55,285 bases of DNA, from NCBI RefSeq assembly GCF_004912275.1, contig NZ_STGY01000077.1, positions 1 to 55,285 of the forward strand, given 5' to 3'. The notes below the pieces were generated by a model. The model ran no database searches. It was given only the letters and a program-made list of their open reading frames with translations, and was not told the DNA's origin. Positions within the stretch are counted from its first letter, which is position 1; each line of letters begins with the position of its first letter. A program made the translations under genes and the position numbers. The DNA is from Glycomyces buryatensis (GTDB lineage: Bacteria > Actinomycetota > Actinomycetes > Mycobacteriales > Micromonosporaceae). Shown piece by piece: positions 8,712-17,214 of the stretch.

Positions 8712-9872
8712 ATGCGCATCTTTCGAACGAATACGGCCGCGGTGAGACGAGGCGGCCTCATCGCATTGGCTGCGGCGACCGGATTCACCGCGGGCTGCCA
8801 GTCGTCCGGATCGGACGACGAGTCCACCGAGGTCGGGGACGAGGAGCTGCTGACCGTCACCACGATGCTCCAGGAGAACCGCGAGCTGATCATCGATATC
8901 GTCGATGCCCAGGAGCGTTTGATCTTCGACTGCATGGAGGAACGCGGCCATACGGTCCACAACGGACACGAGCGCCTGATGTGGCGGTTCCAGAAGCAGG
9001 CCCTACCCGACGTCGAGGGAGTCGCCACGAACTGGCTCGTGGACCGCGAGATCGCAGAGGAGTGGGGCTTCGGGGTGTGGACCTCGACGGTCGACATGTA
9101 CGGCTCCGAGGAGCACCTGGAGTTCGAGGCCTTGCGCGTGCCGGAGGGTGAGACGTTCGCGACGGTCGACAATTCGGCCTTCGAGGACCTCTCCGAACAG
9201 GACCGGTTCGATTGGTTCGTCGACTTCTACGGCGAGGAACGGGCCACGATGGACGAGGGCTGGCTGATCGGCGAGCACACCGGAGGGGAGGGCGGCCTCC
9301 TGGGCACCGCCAAGCCCGGCGGCTGCATGGGCGAGGTCACGGCCGCGCTCGACCTCGACCCCGAGTTCGTCCCGGCCCCTGACTTCGGCGAGGAGGTCGG
9401 GACCTGGTCGACGTTCCCGTTGCCGCCGGGCATGTCGGTATTCAGTTCGGGCGAGCTCGACGAACAGGTGCGCCAGGAGCGGACCACCGAAGAGGACTTC
9501 CTGATCTGCCTGGACGAGGCGGGCTGGAACGGCTGGGACTTCAACGCCGGGGGCAATCTCAATGTCCACTACTACATCGACGCCGCCTACGGCGTGACCG
9601 GGGACGCGAGCAATCCGCTGCCGGAGGCCTTTACGGAGGGCGCTCCCGAGGCGCCCCACGACATTGCCACCGACGCCGAGGGCCGCCGCGACTGGGAGAT
9701 CGGATTCGCCACCGATATCTGGGACTGCGTCGATGAGACCGGCTTCGGCGCGGACGCCGACCGGGCCTGGAAGCGGGTCTACGGCGGCCACTTCCTCGAA
9801 ATGGAGACGGAGATCTACGCCTGGCAGGAGGACATGCGAGAACTCATCTCCGAGGCGCAGGCCCTCATCTAG
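8712..9872 (+). CDS. Putative secreted lipoprotein, unknown function
   Basis: The ATG at 8712 is chosen because it opens a lipoprotein signal peptide (MRIFRTNTAAVRRGGLIALA, then GFTAGC with Cys29). The mature 358 residues are acidic, rich in Trp, Glu and Asp, and contain paired cysteines (FDCMEERGH, GGCMGEV, LICLDEAGW, WDCVDETGF). The spacing resembles proteins whose C-x-x-E/D-x-G motifs recur in small actinomycete lipoproteins, but I recognise no family. A poor ribosome binding site and no operon partner: the next gene is convergent. Probably anchored on the outer face of the membrane. Confidence 0.7.
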   Translation: MRIFRTNTAAVRRGGLIALAAATGFTAGCQSSGSDDESTEVGDEELLTVTTMLQENRELIIDIVDAQERLIFDCMEERGHTVHNGHERLMWRFQKQALPDVEGVATNWLVDREIAEEWGFGVWTSTVDMYGSEEHLEFEALRVPEGETFATVDNSAFEDLSEQDRFDWFVDFYGEERATMDEGWLIGEHTGGEGGLLGTAKPGGCMGEVTAALDLDPEFVPAPDFGEEVGTWSTFPLPPGMSVFSSGELDEQVRQERTTEEDFLICLDEAGWNGWDFNAGGNLNVHYYIDAAYGVTGDASNPLPEAFTEGAPEAPHDIATDAEGRRDWEIGFATDIWDCVDETGFGADADRAWKRVYGGHFLEMETEIYAWQEDMRELISEAQALI

Positions 9873-9882
9873 GCGGCGCGGA

Positions 9883-10866
9883 TCAGCTCGGGTTGCGCCG
9901 CGGGGTGATGACGGCATTGGGCAGCGCAGGTGCCCGAAGCCGCTCCCCCGGATAGCCGACGACGGCGCCAAAGCGGTCGGAGGCGGCTTCCCAGTCCTGG
10001 CGGGCCTGGACGATGTCGTCGTGGCTGCGTCCGATGAAGTTCCACCACATGACGATCGCCTCATCGAATGGAGGGCCGCCGAGCAGGATGGCCCGGGCCG
10101 GGGCGTCCGACTCGTTCGACAGCGCCAACGTGTCACCGCCGCACGGCAGATAGCCGAGTTCGGAGGGGTGCAGCATGGTTTCGGCCATGCGCACGTCACC
10201 GCCGTCGACGAGCAGGCCGTGCTCGAAGCCAGGGTCGACGGCGAGGGTGGCGGCGGCGCCCGGTTCGAGGTCGATCTGGGCGCCTAGCAGTGGCGTGAAC
10301 GTCCGCACCGGCGAGGTGTCTCCGGCGAGGGAGCCGAGGAAGACCCTGACCTCGGCCCCGTCGACGCGCACGGGTTCGGGCACGTGATGCTGGAAGTCGC
10401 GTCCGGCGCTCCGGTGTGCCTCGGGCAGTGCGACCCATAGCTGGACGCCGTGGAGGACGGCGGTATCGGAGGTGGAGACCTCGGAGTGGCAGATGCCGCG
10501 GCCGCCGGTCATGAGGTTCACCTCGCCGGGCCGGACCATGGCGCGGGTGTCGAGGCTGTCGCGGTGCTCGACCTCACCGCTGAACAGCCAGCTCACCGTC
10601 TGCAGGCCGGTGTGAGGATGGGGCGGGACGTTCATGCCGCCGCCCGCCGGTACGTCGACCGGGCCGTAGTGGTCGGCGAAGCACCAGGCGCCGATCAGCG
10701 TCCTGGCCCGCTGCGGCAGGGTGCGGCGGACGTGCATTGCCCGCACTCCGCCCAGCGGCACGTCCCGCGCCTCGAGCACCTGTACCCGGGTCGCCTCGCT
10801 CGTACGCACGCCGTCGATCGGGGCTCCGCACCGCATCTCCGCCGGCTCGACTTCGACGTTGCTCAT
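9883..10866 (-). CDS. Pirin family protein (short distance from MarR gene)
   Basis: A bicupin of the pirin family, 327 residues from the ATG at 10866, which has GGAAG eight bases upstream; a GTG at 10875 would add three residues. The N-terminal cupin has the metal motif pattern PPHPHTGLQTVSWLFSGEVE HRDS (His pair and Glu/His, about 75-100) and the typical MTGGRGICHSEVS segment. Pirins are iron-binding, often quercetinase-like or regulatory. It lies 86 bases downstream of the MarR gene on the same strand and may be co-transcribed with it. A second, different pirin is encoded at 11953. Confidence 0.88.
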   Translation of the reverse strand: MSNVEVEPAEMRCGAPIDGVRTSEATRVQVLEARDVPLGGVRAMHVRRTLPQRARTLIGAWCFADHYGPVDVPAGGGMNVPPHPHTGLQTVSWLFSGEVEHRDSLDTRAMVRPGEVNLMTGGRGICHSEVSTSDTAVLHGVQLWVALPEAHRSAGRDFQHHVPEPVRVDGAEVRVFLGSLAGDTSPVRTFTPLLGAQIDLEPGAAATLAVDPGFEHGLLVDGGDVRMAETMLHPSELGYLPCGGDTLALSNESDAPARAILLGGPPFDEAIVMWWNFIGRSHDDIVQARQDWEAASDRFGAVVGYPGERLRAPALPNAVITPRRNPS

Positions 10867-10952
10867 CGAGACCACTTCCCGTCAGTACTCGTTGTCAGGT
10901 CATCGTATGCATTCGGTCGCGGACGACCGGTCATTCCGGGCGAGGTGTGCGA

Positions 10953-11420
10953 TCACTTGCTCACGTTGTCGATCTGTTCGAGCATGCGCTCGGAGAGGCG
11001 GCCGAGTTCGGCGAATTCGTCGGCGCTGAGGGCGTCGATCACGAGGCTGCGGACGGTGGCGACGTGTTTGGGCGCGGCGGCCTCGATGGTCTCGCGGCCA
11101 TGCGGGGTGATCACCACGAAGGCGCCGCGGCCGTCCTCGGCGCACTCCTTGCGGGAGAGGAGGTCCCGTTTGATCATGCGACGGATCTGGTGGGACAGCC
11201 GGCTCTGCTCCCAGTCGATCTCCTTGGCGAGGTCCTGGAACCGCACCCGGCCGTCGGGGACGTCGGTGAGGGCCACGAGGACCTCGAAGTCGGCTCCGGA
11301 GAGCTTCGAGTGCGACTGGAGGTCGGCGCCCAGTCGCGCCACGAGCTTCTGGTGCAGGCGTATGAAGGCGCGCCACGAGCGCTGCTCGTCGGCGCTCAGC
11401 CACTGGTCGGTGTCGTTCAT
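10953..11420 (-). CDS. MarR-family transcriptional regulator
   Basis: The ATG at 11420 gives 155 residues, the usual MarR length; earlier starts would run into the operator region. The winged helix is at about 55-110: LAKEIDWEQSRLSHQIRRMI for the recognition helices and the wing LSRKECAEDGRGAFVVITPHG split over 85-105. It should be a dimeric repressor responding to a phenolic or oxidative signal. It is divergent from DoxX/pirin/NmrA genes across an intergenic region with three copies of one operator-like sequence, so it likely represses both directions. Confidence 0.92.
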   Translation of the reverse strand: MNDTDQWLSADEQRSWRAFIRLHQKLVARLGADLQSHSKLSGADFEVLVALTDVPDGRVRFQDLAKEIDWEQSRLSHQIRRMIKRDLLSRKECAEDGRGAFVVITPHGRETIEAAAPKHVATVRSLVIDALSADEFAELGRLSERMLEQIDNVSK

Positions 11421-11438
11421 CGGGCCAATGCTACCCCC

Positions 11439-11519
11439 TACTTGACACATCATCTATCTAGCGGTACATTAGTTGACACGTCATGCATCACCGAGCAATG
11501 GTAGATGATGCATCAAGTA
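11439..11519. promoter_or_regulatory. Three operator copies between MarR gene and doxX
   Basis: Copies: TACTTGACACATCATCTA (11439-11456), TAGTTGACACGTCATGCA (11470-11487) and, inverted, TAGATGATGCATCAAGTA (11502-11519), whose complement matches the first copy at 16 of 18 bases. The third has a perfect TGATGCATCA palindrome. TTGACA (11443-11448), 16 bases, TACATT (11465-11470) is a good plus-strand promoter inside the array, so bound MarR would block it. Confidence 0.75.
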
Positions 11520-11546
11520 CGATCCGGCGTCCGAAAGGTGGAAACC

Positions 11547-11924
11547 ATGAACGTCGTCCTCTGGATCCTGGCGGGCGCGCTCGCCGCGTTCTTCCTCTTC
11601 GCCGGCCTCTCCAAGCTGGCCCAGCCGAAGAAGAAGCTGGCCGCCACGCCCAATATGGGCTGGGCCGAAGACTTCTCCCCCGGCCTCATCAAGACCGTCG
11701 GCGCACTCGAAGTGCTGGCCGCGATCGGGCTCATCCTGCCCGCCGTGTTCGACATCGTCACCGTGCTCGTGCCGCTGGCCGCCAGCGGCCTGGTGGTCCT
11801 GATGGGCAGCGCCGCGCTCACCCACGCCCGCCGCAACGAGGGCCGGGCGATCGCGACGAACCTCGTCCTGCTCGTCCTCGCCGCCATCGTCGCCTGGGGC
11901 CGCTTCGGCCCCCACGCCTTCTAG
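11547..11924 (+). CDS. DoxX family membrane protein
   Basis: The ATG at 11547 after GAAAGGTGG gives 125 residues with four hydrophobic segments and the DoxX pattern ILAGALAAFFLFAGLSKLAQ near the start, then LKTVGALEVL AAIGL type second helix. DoxX-like proteins are integral membrane proteins linked to redox and thiol stress. It is first in a plus-strand set with pirin (11953) and NmrA-like (13007), 28 and 82 bases apart, driven by the MarR-controlled promoter. Confidence 0.88.
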   Translation: MNVVLWILAGALAAFFLFAGLSKLAQPKKKLAATPNMGWAEDFSPGLIKTVGALEVLAAIGLILPAVFDIVTVLVPLAASGLVVLMGSAALTHARRNEGRAIATNLVLLVLAAIVAWGRFGPHAF

Positions 11925-11952
11925 ACGCTTCCAGTCCACAAGGAGCAGCATC

Positions 11953-12924
11953 ATGCCCGCCATCACCGTCGAGGACCTCCTGGTCCTCCCGCGCCTGCCC
12001 GAACTCGACCCGGCCGCGACCCGCGTCCGGCCGGTGCGGCAGCTTGTGACCGCGCCGATCGGAACCGAGGGCGAGGGCTTCCAGGTCCGCCGCGGCTTCG
12101 CCGGTGTGTCCATGCAGGACCTGGACCCGTTCGTCCACTTCGACCAGATCGGCGAGGTCGAGCTCGCACCCGGCGAACCGTTGGGCACGCCCTGGCACCC
12201 GCACCGCGGCTTCGAGACCGTCAGCTACATCATCGACGGCGCCATCGAACACCAGGACTCCAACGGCGGCGGCGGGCTGATCAGCGACGGCGACACCCAG
12301 TGGATGACCGCCGGAGCCGGGATCCTGCACATCGAGACCCCACCCGAGAGCCTGGTGGCGAGCGGCGGGGTCTTCCACGGGACCCAGCTGTGGGTCAACC
12401 TGCCGAAGGCGAAGAAGTTCTCCCCGCCGCGCTACCAGGACATCCGCGGGGGCCAGGCCGCGCTGCTGACCACGCCCGACGGCGGCGCACTGATCCGCGT
12501 CATCGCAGGCGACATCGCCGGGCACGCCGGTCCCGGCGTCACCCACACGCCGATCACGCTCACCCACATCACCGTCGAGCCCGGCGCCCGCGTCGACCTG
12601 CCCTGGAACCCCGGCTACAACGCCCTGGTCTACGCCCTCAACGGCTCCGGCACCATCGGCGAGGAACGGCGCCCGATCCACATGGGCCAACTCGCCGTTC
12701 TCGGCCAGGGTGACGCCCTGACCCTCCAGGCCGATCCGAGCCAGGAATCGCGCAGTCCCAAGCTCGACCTCTATGTGATTGGCGGGCAGCCGATCCGGGA
12801 ACCCGTGTTCCACTACGGGCCATTCGTCATGAACACCCGCCAAGAAGTGATCCAGGCCGTCGAGGACTACCAGGCCGGGCGCCTCGGCGTCATCCCGGCC
12901 GAACGGCTCCCCCACACCGGCTGA
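11953..12924 (+). CDS. Pirin family protein (second, different subtype)
   Basis: 323 residues from an ATG with AAGGAG upstream. The N-terminal cupin shows WHPHRGFETVSYIIDGAIEH with the metal-binding His pair and QWMTAGAGILHIETP; the C-terminal cupin ends with GGQPIREPVFHYGPFVMNT, typical of pirins. It is clearly not a recent copy of the pirin at 9883: only the core cupin motifs agree. Likely an iron-dependent quercetin 2,3-dioxygenase-like or redox-sensing protein. Encoded between DoxX and an NmrA-like protein. Confidence 0.9.
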   Translation: MPAITVEDLLVLPRLPELDPAATRVRPVRQLVTAPIGTEGEGFQVRRGFAGVSMQDLDPFVHFDQIGEVELAPGEPLGTPWHPHRGFETVSYIIDGAIEHQDSNGGGGLISDGDTQWMTAGAGILHIETPPESLVASGGVFHGTQLWVNLPKAKKFSPPRYQDIRGGQAALLTTPDGGALIRVIAGDIAGHAGPGVTHTPITLTHITVEPGARVDLPWNPGYNALVYALNGSGTIGEERRPIHMGQLAVLGQGDALTLQADPSQESRSPKLDLYVIGGQPIREPVFHYGPFVMNTRQEVIQAVEDYQAGRLGVIPAERLPHTG

Positions 12925-13006
12925 ACGCCCACCGAACCACCCCTGGGCCCCTATGGTCCGCAGGGGGAAGCATCCAATCGTCAACTCCGATTTGAGAGAG
13001 AAGATC

Positions 13007-13954
13007 ATGGCAGAGCAGAAGATCATCGCAGTGGTCGGCGCGACCGGCGCCCAGGGCGGCGGGCTCGCCCGCGCGATCCTGGCCGATCCCGAATCCGGAT
13101 TCAAGTTGCGCGCCATCACCCGCAATGCGGGCTCCGACAAGGCCCAGGAACTCGCCGAACTCGGCGCCGAAGTGGTCGAGGCCGACCTCGATGACGAAGC
13201 CGGCCTGGCGAAGGCACTCCAGGGCGCCTACGGGGCGTACCTGGTCACCAACTTCTGGGAGCACGGCTCCCCCGACCGCGAATACGACCAGGCGGGAAAC
13301 CTGGCCCGGGCCGCCAAGACCGCCGGCGTCAAGCACGCGGTCTGGTCCACCCTGGAGGACACCCGCGCCTCGATCCCGGTCTCGGACGACCGGATGCCAA
13401 CCCTGATGGGCAAGTACAACGTCCCCCACTTCGATGTCAAGGGCGACGCCAATGCCCTGTTCACCGAGGCCGGCGTCCCGACCACGTTCCTGCAGACCAC
13501 CTTCTACTGGGAGAACCTCCTCTCGTTCTTCCCGCCCAAGCGGCAGGAGGACGGCAGCCTGGTCCTCGCCTTGCCGATGGCCGGGGGCAAGCTCGCCGGG
13601 ATCGCCGCCGAGGACATCGGCCGCACCGCCTACGGCATCTTCAAGCAGGGCGCGCCGTTCATCGGCAGGACCGTGAGCATCGCGGGCGAGCACCTGACCG
13701 GCACCGAGTACGCCGCCGCGTTCGCCGAACTGCTCGGCGAACCGGTGCAGTACTACCCGGTCCCGTTCGACGGCTTCCGCGCGGCCGGGTTCCCCGGCGC
13801 CGAGGAGATGGGCAACATGTTCCAGTACTACGCCGAGTTCGACGACGAGTTCACCGGCCGCCGCGACCTCGACAAGGTCCGCGAACTCAACCCGGAGCTC
13901 AAGACGTTCAAGGAATGGCTGGCCGAGAACAAGGACGCCTTCGCTGGTATTTAG
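13007..13954 (+). CDS. NmrA-like NAD(P)-binding protein
   Basis: The ATG at 13007 after GAGAGAAG gives 315 residues. An atypical SDR Rossmann fold starts at once with IAVVGATGAQGG (GxxGxxG). The segment AVWSTLEDTR and the downstream FDVKGDANALFTEAGVPTTF are typical of NmrA/HSCARG proteins, which bind NADPH and often lack the SDR catalytic tyrosine. Such proteins act as NADPH sensors or quinone reductase-like enzymes. It is the third gene of the DoxX-pirin-NmrA set, which fits a response to electrophile or redox stress. It ends 18 bases from the convergent MFS gene. Confidence 0.88.
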   Translation: MAEQKIIAVVGATGAQGGGLARAILADPESGFKLRAITRNAGSDKAQELAELGAEVVEADLDDEAGLAKALQGAYGAYLVTNFWEHGSPDREYDQAGNLARAAKTAGVKHAVWSTLEDTRASIPVSDDRMPTLMGKYNVPHFDVKGDANALFTEAGVPTTFLQTTFYWENLLSFFPPKRQEDGSLVLALPMAGGKLAGIAAEDIGRTAYGIFKQGAPFIGRTVSIAGEHLTGTEYAAAFAELLGEPVQYYPVPFDGFRAAGFPGAEEMGNMFQYYAEFDDEFTGRRDLDKVRELNPELKTFKEWLAENKDAFAGI

Positions 13955-13972
13955 CGGTCGGACCGCCCGGAA

Positions 13973-15244
13973 TCAGGGCACCGACTTGATCTTCCAGACG
14001 AGTACCCCGCCGAGCAAGGTCACGACGGCGGTCAATGCGTACAGGCCCGAGTAGCCGCCCAACCCGGCGACGATAGGGGCCGCCAGCGCCGGTCCGAGCA
14101 CCTGCGGAGCGGTGTTGGCGATATTGATGATTCCCAGGTCCTTCCCGCGGTCGGCCGCTTCGGGGAGGACCTGGGTAATGAGCGCCTGGTCCACCGAGAG
14201 ATATATCCCGAACCCCGCCCCCATGATCGCGGCGGCCGCCATCGACATCGGCCAGGTGTGCCAGAAGGCCAGCAGCACGGCGGCGAAGGCCATGACGGCG
14301 GCCGAGGCCGCGACCAAGGCCTTGCGGCGGCCCAGCCGGTCCGAGAGCACGCCCCCCGCAACGCAGGTGGCGATCACTCCGCAGGTGTAGATCAGCGTCA
14401 GCACCAGGACGCCCTCGTCGACGCTGTGTCCCGGGAACAGCTGCTCGTATCCGACCGCGTCCTGGAGGAAGAACAGCAGGTAGAGCGTGCCGGTCGCATT
14501 GCCGAGCATGACCAGGAATCGGGTGAACCAGGCCCAGGCGAAGTCGGGGTGGGCGCGAGGCGAGATCCACATTCCCGCGAGGATGACCCGCCATGAGACT
14601 TCTCGGCGCTCGGCCCGAGATATCGGCGGGTCCTTCGTGGTCAGTACGAAGGGCAGCACCATCGCGACCGTCGCCAGACCGATCACCAGGTATCCGGAGG
14701 CCAGGCCGGTCACGAGCATGGTGACGATGACGGCGCCGACGACCAGACCCAGGGCCTGTGGAAATCCGATCCAGCCGGAGACGGTGGCGCGCTGGCGCAC
14801 CGGAACGTGATCGGGAATGGCGGCGTTCAGACTGGCGTACCCGGCATTGAGCGAGGCCTGCGCGAGGCACCACAGGATCAGCACGCCCGCAACCGTGGTC
14901 TGCATCCCGAGCAGAGCCAGTGCGGCGGCGCCGATGACGACGCCGCCCAGCGTCCACGGGTGCCGTCGACCGAACCGCCCGGTGGTGCGGTCGGACAGTG
15001 CCCCGGCGAGCGGATTGGCGATGACCGCGACCAGGGCGCCGGCGCCGGTTACCAGTCCGAAGACGGCGACCTTCGAGTCAGGGGCGATGGCGGCCAGCTG
15101 AAGTGGCAGCAGCACCTGGATCGGGGTGTAGAAGGCCATGTAGACGCCGAGCATTCCCGCGGTGATGCCGCCGATCCAGACCGGGCCGACCTTGCGCCGG
15201 GGTTCGACCAGGGCGGCCGGAACGGGGGTCGGCGTGGTGGTCAT
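13973..15244 (-). CDS. MFS transporter, 12 membrane segments
   Basis: 423 residues, about 12 hydrophobic helices, with the MFS signature after helix 2 (GALSDRTTGRFGRRHPW) and its repeat in the second half (GGVLSDRLGRRKAL). The long first-half loop and the TTGRFGRRHPW form are common in actinomycete MFS proteins linked to sugar or glycoside transport. Substrate not predictable. The gene stands alone, divergent from the SGNH hydrolase gene and convergent with the NmrA-like gene. Confidence 0.88.
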   Translation of the reverse strand: MTTTPTPVPAALVEPRRKVGPVWIGGITAGMLGVYMAFYTPIQVLLPLQLAAIAPDSKVAVFGLVTGAGALVAVIANPLAGALSDRTTGRFGRRHPWTLGGVVIGAAALALLGMQTTVAGVLILWCLAQASLNAGYASLNAAIPDHVPVRQRATVSGWIGFPQALGLVVGAVIVTMLVTGLASGYLVIGLATVAMVLPFVLTTKDPPISRAERREVSWRVILAGMWISPRAHPDFAWAWFTRFLVMLGNATGTLYLLFFLQDAVGYEQLFPGHSVDEGVLVLTLIYTCGVIATCVAGGVLSDRLGRRKALVAASAAVMAFAAVLLAFWHTWPMSMAAAAIMGAGFGIYLSVDQALITQVLPEAADRGKDLGIINIANTAPQVLGPALAAPIVAGLGGYSGLYALTAVVTLLGGVLVWKIKSVP

Positions 15245-15567
15245 CGACTCTGCCGCGCAATCGGTTCGCGGATCGCTCTCTCAAACTGGAGGGCCGATGT
15301 GGCCGCCCTCCGGCTGCATCCGTCCGGTGGTCGCATTGCGGGCATGGGCACCTCCGAAAGCGACGGTGAGGGATTCTCGTGAATCTAGCAGTTTCCGAAC
15401 TCGCAGGTAACCCTTGCAACGGTGGAACTTTCGCTGCCACGCGAAGCGGCATTTCCCTTGCGTACCCCCAAAACTGGCATACCGTGCAACCTTCACATTA
15501 CCGCCGGGTAACGGTAGTCTCCCTACTACAACCCGTTGACAGCGATGTTTCCGAATAGGAGACTGCC
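15245..15567. other. Divergent promoter region, MFS gene / SGNH hydrolase gene
   Basis: No gene seen. On the plus strand TTGCGT (15458-15463), 16 bases, TACCGT (15480-15485) is a possible but weak promoter for the hydrolase; TAGGAG precedes its ATG. A TTGACA at 15537 is too close to the start to be a -35 element. Confidence 0.4.
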
Positions 15568-17145
15568 ATGTCCACTCCCCGGCGACGGCTGATCGCGGTG
15601 CTGGCCACCGCGATCCCGTCCATCCTCGCATTGTCCACAATGTCCTTTTCGGCTCAGGCGGCCGAGCGACCCGACGTCGTTCCGCTGCCCGACCACCTCG
15701 AAACCATCCGCGCCGCCGAAGCCGTCGAGCTCTACGGCAGCGCCGACATCCTCCCGCTCGAAGACCGGAAGTCCTCCCTGATCTCCATGGGGGACAGCGA
15801 GATCTCGGGCGAAGGGGTCGGCAACTACGACCCCGCCACCCATACCGACGGCAACTGGTGCGACCGCTCCTACGACCAGGCGCTCTTCCGCGCCGGCATC
15901 GAAAGCGACGTCCAGTACAACGTCTCATGCTCCGGCGGCGCCTCGCCGCACCTGGTCGAAGGCTCGGGCCAGCAGCAGTGGAACGAGCTGAACCAGGGCG
16001 ACAACCTCGCCATCAAGGCCCGCAACACCCACGTCAAGCTGGTGTGGATCGTGGTGGGGGCCAATGACGAAGGCGGCATCGAGTTCGGGCCCGTCGCCAC
16101 CCAGTGCGCCACCCAGCGGATCCTGCTCCAGGGACCCTGCTGGCCCGATCACACCGAGGACTGGGAGGCCCGCGTCGACGTCAGCCGCCAAGGCGTCGAG
16201 ACCGCGATCGACGCGGTCCGCCAGACCATGACCGATGCCGGCTACCTCGCCGCCGACTACGACATGGTCGTCATGTCCTACCCCAGTCCCGGCGGCCCCG
16301 ACGTCGAGGACAACCCGGACTTCCCCGGCTGGTGGGAGGGCGGCTGCCTGCTCTACCTGGCCGACGCCGCCTTCGCCCGCAATAAGGCCGTGCCCCTGTT
16401 CGAGCAGGGCGTCCGCGAAGCTGCGCTCAATCAAGACGTGCGGTACCTCGATGCGCAGCGGTTGTTCGACGGCCACGGCGTCTGCGAGGCCGAGCCCTGG
16501 GCGCGGGGCGTATACGCCGAGGTCGGACTCCTGCCCTCCGAGCACGCCTTCCGACAGTCGTTGCACCCCAACTACCTCGGTCACGGGGCCTTCGCCCAAT
16601 GCATCACGCAGTTCTACGAGCATCCCGAATGGGACACCTCCACCTGCGTCGATCCGGCCAGCAGCAACAGCGCCGAGCTCTATGAGGGACTGTTCGAGTT
16701 CCAGGACCTCCAGCACCCCGACAGCGGCCTGTGCGCGGGCGCCGAGGGGTACGACTCCAGAAACGGCACCGCCCTGGTCTCCTCGGACTGCAATGGCGCC
16801 CGCAATCAGGGCTTCTGGCTTGACGAGGGTCAGGGGTCGCTGCACGTGGAGCTCAGCCACGACCGCTGCATCGACGTCGAGGGCGGCACCATGCAGGCCG
16901 GAACCGCGCTGGTGCTGTGGGACTGCAATGGCGGCCTCAACCAGGAGTTCGTAGTGACCGACACCGGAATCCATCCGGCCGGCCACTCTGACCTGTGCAT
17001 CGGCTTCGATGGGGCCGGAACCGAGGTGCCGGCGAAACTGACCGAGTGCGGCACCGCCGCAAGCGGATTCGGTCTGGTCGACCGCGACTACGCCGACCCC
17101 GCTGGTTACGGCTACGACGACTGGATCGGATCCAGCGTCTACTAG
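15568..17145 (+). CDS. Secreted SGNH/GDSL hydrolase with C-terminal ricin-type lectin domain
   Basis: 525 residues. A signal peptide ends near residue 31 (SAQA). The SGNH esterase domain (about 65-365) has block I SMGDSE with nucleophile Ser77, block III GAND (WIVVGANDEGG) and block V SLHPNYLGH with His333. The Asp expected three residues before that His is Gln330, so the enzyme may use a Ser-His dyad. The C-terminal 135 residues form a ricin B beta-trefoil with repeated Q-x-W/F-like units (RNQGFW, LNQEFV). Likely a secreted deacetylase or lipase held on polysaccharide by the lectin. Single-gene unit; a hairpin follows at 17170. Confidence 0.88.
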   Translation: MSTPRRRLIAVLATAIPSILALSTMSFSAQAAERPDVVPLPDHLETIRAAEAVELYGSADILPLEDRKSSLISMGDSEISGEGVGNYDPATHTDGNWCDRSYDQALFRAGIESDVQYNVSCSGGASPHLVEGSGQQQWNELNQGDNLAIKARNTHVKLVWIVVGANDEGGIEFGPVATQCATQRILLQGPCWPDHTEDWEARVDVSRQGVETAIDAVRQTMTDAGYLAADYDMVVMSYPSPGGPDVEDNPDFPGWWEGGCLLYLADAAFARNKAVPLFEQGVREAALNQDVRYLDAQRLFDGHGVCEAEPWARGVYAEVGLLPSEHAFRQSLHPNYLGHGAFAQCITQFYEHPEWDTSTCVDPASSNSAELYEGLFEFQDLQHPDSGLCAGAEGYDSRNGTALVSSDCNGARNQGFWLDEGQGSLHVELSHDRCIDVEGGTMQAGTALVLWDCNGGLNQEFVVTDTGIHPAGHSDLCIGFDGAGTEVPAKLTECGTAASGFGLVDRDYADPAGYGYDDWIGSSVY

Positions 17146-17169
17146 CGGCGCAACGAAAGGCGATTCAAT

Positions 17170-17206
17170 CGAGGGCGGGCCACTAGATATCGGCGGCTCG
17201 CCCTCG
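17170..17206. terminator. Hairpin between convergent genes
   Basis: CGAGGGCGGGCC and GGCTCGCCCTCG (11 of 12 paired) enclose a 13-base loop. It sits 25 bases after the SGNH hydrolase stop and 8 bases after the end of the minus-strand ModA-like gene, so it could end both transcripts. No strong T-run. Confidence 0.55.
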
Positions 17207-17214
17207 GGGCGCTC

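Noticed and set aside
15537-15542. TTGACA as -35 of the SGNH hydrolase gene
   Set aside because: Only about 25 bases from the ATG, leaving no room for a -10 and start site.
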